A stretch of DNA of 64,000 bases from Streptomyces iranensis (GTDB taxonomy: Bacteria > Actinomycetota > Actinomycetes > Streptomycetales > Streptomycetaceae). Below are positions 60,414-64,000 of the stretch, piece by piece (the first letter of the stretch is position 1; each line of letters opens with the position of its first letter). The stretch is from positions 372,001 to 436,000 of the forward strand of contig NZ_JAGGLR010000003.1 in the NCBI RefSeq assembly GCF_017874715.1, given 5' to 3'. Both the position numbers and the translations under genes were made by a program. The notes beneath the pieces are model-generated. The model was given only the letters and a program-made list of their open reading frames with translations, did no database searches and was not told the origin of the DNA.

Positions 60414-61741
60414 TGAGCGAACCGAGCAGAGAGCCGGAGGTCTCACCCCGCACACCCCGCCGCTTTCTCTTCGTCGTGCCGCCGCTCGTCGGCCACGTCA
60501 ACCCCACCGTCGGCGTCGCGGCCGAACTGACCGCCCGGGGACACCAGGTGGCTTGGGCCGGGATGCCCGAGGTCGTCGAGCGGCTGACCGGGCGGGGGAC
60601 GGCGGTCCATCGCTGTGCCGGGCCGGTGCTGGGCGAGGGCGGGGCGGGCCGCCCACCGGACGTACGCGGTCCGGCGGCGCTGAAATTTCTGTGGGAGCGG
60701 TTCCTGGTGCCGCTCGCCGAGGCCATGGCTCCGGGCGTGGCCAGGGCCATCGGGGAGTTCCGCCCCGATGTGGTGATCGCCGACCAGCAGACCGTGGCGG
60801 GCGCCCTGGTGGCCGAACGGCTGGGGGTGCGCTGGGCAACATCCGCCACCACCTCGGCGGAGTTCACCGGCGCGCTGGACGGGATGCCCAAGATCGACGC
60901 CTGGCTGGATGGGCTGCTGCACGAGGTGCGGGGCCGGATCGGCGACCCGGACGGCACGGCCGACCCCCGGTTCTCGCCGGATCTCGTTCTGGCCTTCACC
61001 ACCGAGGAGCTGGCCGGACGACCGGCACGGGCGGGTGACCGCATCCACTACGTGGGCCCGTCGATCGCCGAGCGACCGGCCACGACGGACTTCCCCTGGG
61101 AGTGGCTGGACCCCACGCGCCCCGCCGTCCTCATCACGCTCGGCACCGCGAACACCGACGCCGGGGCGCGCTTCCTCACCGAGTGTCTGGAGGCCGTACG
61201 GGCGCGGGCCGGTCGTCTCCAGGCGGTCGTCGTCGACCCCGACGAGGTACTCACCCGGGCCACCCGGGACATCCAGAGCATGCCCGTGACCCCGCACGAA
61301 AGCGACGTCCTGGTGCGTCGCTACGTTCCGCAACTCCCCCTGCTGCAACGGGTGAACGCGGTCGTGTGCCACGCGGGCCACAACACCGTCTGCGAAACCC
61401 TCTGGCACGGCGTACCGCTCGTGGTGGCGCCCATCCGGGACGACCAGCCGGTGGTGGCCGCCCAGGTGGTGGACGCGGGCGCGGGCATCCGGGTGCGCTT
61501 CGGCAGGGCGCGGGCGGCGGCCATCGGCGAGGCGCTCGACGCCGTGCTGGACGAACCGCGCTACCGCGCCGCGGCCGAGCGCGTGGGCGCGTCCTTCCGC
61601 GCGGCGGGCGGCGCCACCGCGGCCGCCACCCATCTGGAGCGGCTGGCCACAGCGGGCGTCCCCCACGCCGGCGCGAGCGCCGACCGCGCCACCGCGAGCA
61701 CCGCCGGCCACGCCACCGCGAACCCGGGAGGGGAACGATGA
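60413..61741 (+). CDS. GT1-family glycosyltransferase
   Basis: UDP- or dTDP-sugar dependent glycosyltransferase of 442 residues, GT-B fold. The N-terminal acceptor domain begins FLFVVPPLVGHVNPTVGVAA, and the C-terminal donor signature is VCHAGHNTVCETLWHGVPLV followed by APIRDDQPVVAAQV. Members glycosylate macrolides, aromatic polyketides or lipids. The tail is Ala/Thr-rich and low in complexity. ATG start overlaps the previous stop and its own stop overlaps the next ATG. Confidence 0.93.
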   Translation: MSEPSREPEVSPRTPRRFLFVVPPLVGHVNPTVGVAAELTARGHQVAWAGMPEVVERLTGRGTAVHRCAGPVLGEGGAGRPPDVRGPAALKFLWERFLVPLAEAMAPGVARAIGEFRPDVVIADQQTVAGALVAERLGVRWATSATTSAEFTGALDGMPKIDAWLDGLLHEVRGRIGDPDGTADPRFSPDLVLAFTTEELAGRPARAGDRIHYVGPSIAERPATTDFPWEWLDPTRPAVLITLGTANTDAGARFLTECLEAVRARAGRLQAVVVDPDEVLTRATRDIQSMPVTPHESDVLVRRYVPQLPLLQRVNAVVCHAGHNTVCETLWHGVPLVVAPIRDDQPVVAAQVVDAGAGIRVRFGRARAAAIGEALDAVLDEPRYRAAAERVGASFRAAGGATAAATHLERLATAGVPHAGASADRATASTAGHATANPGGER

Positions 61742-62859
61742 GCCGCGAGAGTGCCATACCCCGTGCACCGGAGAAGCCGTCCCGCGCCGAGACCGTCGCC
61801 GCGCTGCGCCCCCGCTACCAGGCCGATCTGGCGCGGGGCACCGAGCGGTTCTTCGAACCCCGCCGCACGGACTGCCCGTGGTGCGGCTCCACGCGGCTGG
61901 TGCGGCGGCTGCGCACCAAGGACCGGTACCAGAGCAAACCCGGCCGCTTCCGGCTCGACGGATGCCGGGACTGCCGCCATGTCTTCCAGAATCCACGGCT
62001 GAACGACGACGGCCTGGAGTTCTACTACCGCGACTTCTACGACGGGATGGGGGAGATCGAACTCGGCAACGTCTTCTCCGGGCGGGACAAGGTGTACCGG
62101 CGGCGCGCGATGTTCCAGGAGCCCTCCGCCGAGCCCCCGAAGACCTGGCTCGATGTCGGCACGGGACACGGCCACTTCCCCGAGGTGGCCCGTACCGTCT
62201 TCCCCGGCACCCGTTTCGACGGACTGGACTTCACCGCCGGTGTCGAACTGGCCGAGCGTACGGGCCGCGTCGACCGGGCCATCCGCGGCAGCTTCCCCGA
62301 GCTCGCCGAGGAGCGGCTGGCCGGGGGCTACGACGTGGTGAGCATGTTCCACTACCTGGAGCACAGCACGGACCCCCGCGCCGAACTCCGCGCCGCCCGC
62401 CGCGCCCTGCGGCCCGGCGGCCATCTGCTGATCGAGGTGCCCGACCCGGAGTGCTGGTTCGGCCGCCTCTTCGGCCGGTTCTGGCTTCCCTGGCTCCAGC
62501 CCCAGCATCTGCACTTCCTTCCGGTGGCCAACCTCCGCGAGGAGCTGACCGCGCTGGGCTTCACCGTGACCGACGAACAGCACCGCGGGCCGTCGGACAC
62601 CGTCGATCTGCTCGGTGCCGTCTGGCTGGCGCTCAACGCGATCGCCCCGCCCGATGACGCCCCTTCCCTCGCCAAGCCGCCCGGCCGGGTCCGCTGGCTG
62701 CTGCGCTGCGCGATCCTGCTGGCGGGCGTGCCCGCCCTCGTGGTCGCGACCACCCTCGACCGCCTGTTGCTCAAACCGCTGGCCGGGCTCGGCAAGATGT
62801 CCAACGCCTACCGGGTGGTGGCCCGGTGTGACGCCTCCGCCCGTTCCGGCCCCCGTTAA
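61738..62859 (+). CDS. Zinc-ribbon class I methyltransferase with C-terminal membrane helix
   Basis: Protein of 373 residues: an N-terminal zinc ribbon (DCPWCGST and CRDCRHVF), a SAM-binding core (WLDVGTGHGHFPEVA; MFHYLEHSTDPRAELRAA; ALRPGGHLLIEVPDPE), and a hydrophobic segment near residues 322-340 (CAILLAGVPALVVATTL) that could anchor it to the membrane. Zinc-ribbon methyltransferases of this kind act on sugars or lipid-linked glycans in many clusters. It is the last gene of the PKS operon and may methylate the glycosylated product (inference). Confidence 0.88.
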   Translation: MSRESAIPRAPEKPSRAETVAALRPRYQADLARGTERFFEPRRTDCPWCGSTRLVRRLRTKDRYQSKPGRFRLDGCRDCRHVFQNPRLNDDGLEFYYRDFYDGMGEIELGNVFSGRDKVYRRRAMFQEPSAEPPKTWLDVGTGHGHFPEVARTVFPGTRFDGLDFTAGVELAERTGRVDRAIRGSFPELAEERLAGGYDVVSMFHYLEHSTDPRAELRAARRALRPGGHLLIEVPDPECWFGRLFGRFWLPWLQPQHLHFLPVANLREELTALGFTVTDEQHRGPSDTVDLLGAVWLALNAIAPPDDAPSLAKPPGRVRWLLRCAILLAGVPALVVATTLDRLLLKPLAGLGKMSNAYRVVARCDASARSGPR

Positions 62860-62863
62860 GGTG

Positions 62864-62894
62864 CCCCCCGGGTCCCGCGCCGGGGCCCGGGGGG
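62864..62894 (+). terminator. Terminator of the PKS operon
   Basis: CCCCCCGGG (62864-62872) and CCCGGGGGG (62886-62894) make a perfect 9-bp stem five bases after the methyltransferase stop. Confidence 0.88.
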
Positions 62895-63012
62895 AGGGGG
62901 GATGCACGAGGGTGCACGGGGCGCCGGTGCCGCCCGCCGACGCCTGGGTGACCGTCACACGACATGGTGACCGGCGCGGGCGGCGGTTGAGCCACCCCGC
63001 CGGGGCCGGAAG

Positions 63013-63210
63013 TCAGGGGGCCGCCGCGGTGCCGTCGGGCCGCGGCGGCTCCTCCCCGGAGGCCTCCTGGGCCTGCGGCGGTGACGGCTCGGTGGCGGCC
63101 AGGGCCGTCGGCGTCCCGCCGGGCTTGCTGTTGACGTAGGTGGTGAGCCGGTGCACCTGACGTTCCAGGGCCCTGATCCGGTCCACGATGTCCTCGGGCA
63201 GGTTCGCCAT
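63013..63210 (-). CDS. Small hypothetical protein, phage-tail neighbour
   Basis: Protein of 65 residues. The N-terminal 27 residues look like a short amphipathic coiled coil (LPEDIVDRIRALERQVHRLT), the rest is Pro/Ala/Glu-rich. GGAGGAGG precedes the ATG, which overlaps the upstream stop by one base (TGATG), so it is coupled to the tail-like gene. No function is known; small coiled-coil proteins often follow tail genes. Confidence 0.75.
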   Translation of the reverse strand: MANLPEDIVDRIRALERQVHRLTTYVNSKPGGTPTALAATEPSPPQAQEASGEEPPRPDGTAAAP

Positions 63211-64000
63211 CAGTCTGCCTCCTCCAGATACAGATCGGCGGTCTCCGGACGTCCCCGCTCCGGGGCGGTGACCTTGATGCCGACGACGCGGTAGCGGGCG
63301 TCCAGTCCCTCGGAGAACCACACGTCCTTGATGCGCAGCCGCACGGTGGTGCCGAGCAGGGCGGGGGTGGTGCCCGAGCCGAGGCGGATCCGCACCGAGG
63401 GGATGACCACCGTGCCGCGCAGGGCGGCGAGTTCGGACCGGGCGAACGCGTCGAGCGTCGCCTTGTCGGTGACATTGCTGTGGTCGGACGAGGTGTCCAG
63501 GCGGGGGAACCCGGCCGCGAGGAGATCCTCGGCCACCTGTTCCCCGGACATCACCGGGCCGCCGGCCCAGCCCTCCGGGGTGCCGCCCCTGGCCCGCGCG
63601 GTCGTCCCGCCGCGCGTGGCGTCGCGGGGGAATGTGTACGACAGCACGTCGCCCGGCAGGTCCAGCATCACCGGCTGGCTGCCCACCCGGATCGTCGGAG
63701 AGCCCAGCTGGAGCAGCTTCACCCGCCGCCCGGTCACCGGATCCCGGTACACCGCGATCCGGTGCTCGAAACCCGGCTCCATCGCCGCGAGTTGCGTGAT
63801 CGCCTCCTCCACCAGGGTCTCATCACCGTCGCTGTAGGCCACCGTACGGGCCGCGGTGGGGGCCGTCGGCTCGTACTCCACGCCGATGTGGCCGCCCTCG
63901 GACCCCTGCATGTAGTCCCACAGCCGGCGGACGATCTCCAGATGGTCGAGCGCGGTGAAGCTCAGATTCGCGCGGATGTAGCGACGGCCCGCGTAGGAGT
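63210..64000 (-). CDS. Phage-tail-type protein, Gp37-like (5' end outside window)
   Basis: 262 residues are visible, reading in from the right edge; the start lies beyond it. The C-terminal part (SNVTDKATLDAFARSELAAL, then DARYRVVGIKVTAPERGRPE, ending YLEEAD) resembles the siphovirus ReqiPepy6 Gp37-like tail family, as I remember it. The N-terminal visible part (YIRANLSFTALDHLEIVRRL) also fits that family. It implies a prophage, tailocin or contractile injection cluster to the right. The identification rests on pattern recognition only. Confidence 0.65.
   Translation of the reverse strand, partial: SYAGRRYIRANLSFTALDHLEIVRRLWDYMQGSEGGHIGVEYEPTAPTAARTVAYSDGDETLVEEAITQLAAMEPGFEHRIAVYRDPVTGRRVKLLQLGSPTIRVGSQPVMLDLPGDVLSYTFPRDATRGGTTARARGGTPEGWAGGPVMSGEQVAEDLLAAGFPRLDTSSDHSNVTDKATLDAFARSELAALRGTVVIPSVRIRLGSGTTPALLGTTVRLRIKDVWFSEGLDARYRVVGIKVTAPERGRPETADLYLEEAD

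Noticed and set aside
1..64000. tRNA, rRNA, CRISPR array, integrase or transposase
   Set aside because: No cloverleaf, spaced direct-repeat array or recombinase/transposase motif was seen in any reading.

Overview
The window is high-GC actinomycete DNA and almost certainly Streptomyces. Codon third positions are G/C-rich and GTG starts are common. Many genes look leaderless, with a -10 box 6-9 nt before the start codon. TTA codons are rare and confined to a few genes. Secreted esterases sit behind a perfect CebR-type operator. Most of the window is accessory metabolism. No tRNA, rRNA, CRISPR array or complete insertion sequence was found.

Layout, left to right. 1-3.2 kb: a minus-strand P450 / TetR / P450 operon whose last P450 runs off the left edge. 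3.3-5.2 kb: a NarL-type two-component pair. 5.3-14.6 kb: a small membrane protein; a LacI regulator divergent from a Gfo/Idh/MocA dehydrogenase with an operator pair between them; a YraQ-type permease with its TIGR03943-type partner; an HSL-type esterase; an IlvD/Edd-type dehydratase with an SDR; and a second SDR. 14.9-17.9 kb: a PAS/GAF/PP2C/ATPase signalling protein. 18.0-22.3 kb: a DszC/SfnB-like flavoprotein with an Rrf2 regulator, then a TetR regulator divergent from a CocE/NonD hydrolase.

22.4-36.6 kb is a nitrogen-compound catabolic island: 2-hydroxyacid dehydrogenase, MFS carrier, HAD hydrolase, amine-type FAD oxidase, two PucR-family regulators, an agmatinase-family ureohydrolase, an NCS1 permease, a cyclase-family hydrolase, an NTF2-like protein and an aminoaldehyde-type dehydrogenase. 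The gene set suggests breakdown of a guanidino or polyamine compound to an aminoaldehyde and then an amino acid. 36.7-44.7 kb: a GNAT acetyltransferase, two secreted esterases behind the CebR-type box, a methyltransferase, a sigma-like / zinc-finger / transmembrane / ricin-lectin fusion, an aldo-keto reductase, a small hydrolase and a Cys-rich secreted protein.

44.9-62.9 kb holds the most interesting region. An ABC-F gene has a leader peptide and a start-sequestering stem typical of antibiotic-responsive attenuation. Next comes a tight operon for an unusual PUFA-synthase/hglE-like iterative PKS. PKS-A is NMO-NMO-KS-AT-ACP-KR and PKS-B is KS-AT-DH with a PPTase-like tail. They are followed by a discrete ACP, an alpha/beta-hydrolase with a Cys nucleophile (G-N-C-F-G), a GT1 glycosyltransferase and a zinc-ribbon methyltransferase. 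Every junction overlaps or nearly does. I infer a glycosylated, methylated lipid or polyketide product. PKS-A carries two TTA codons, so it probably depends on bldA. The right edge (63.0-64.0 kb, minus strand) carries the end of a phage-tail-like gene and a small companion gene.
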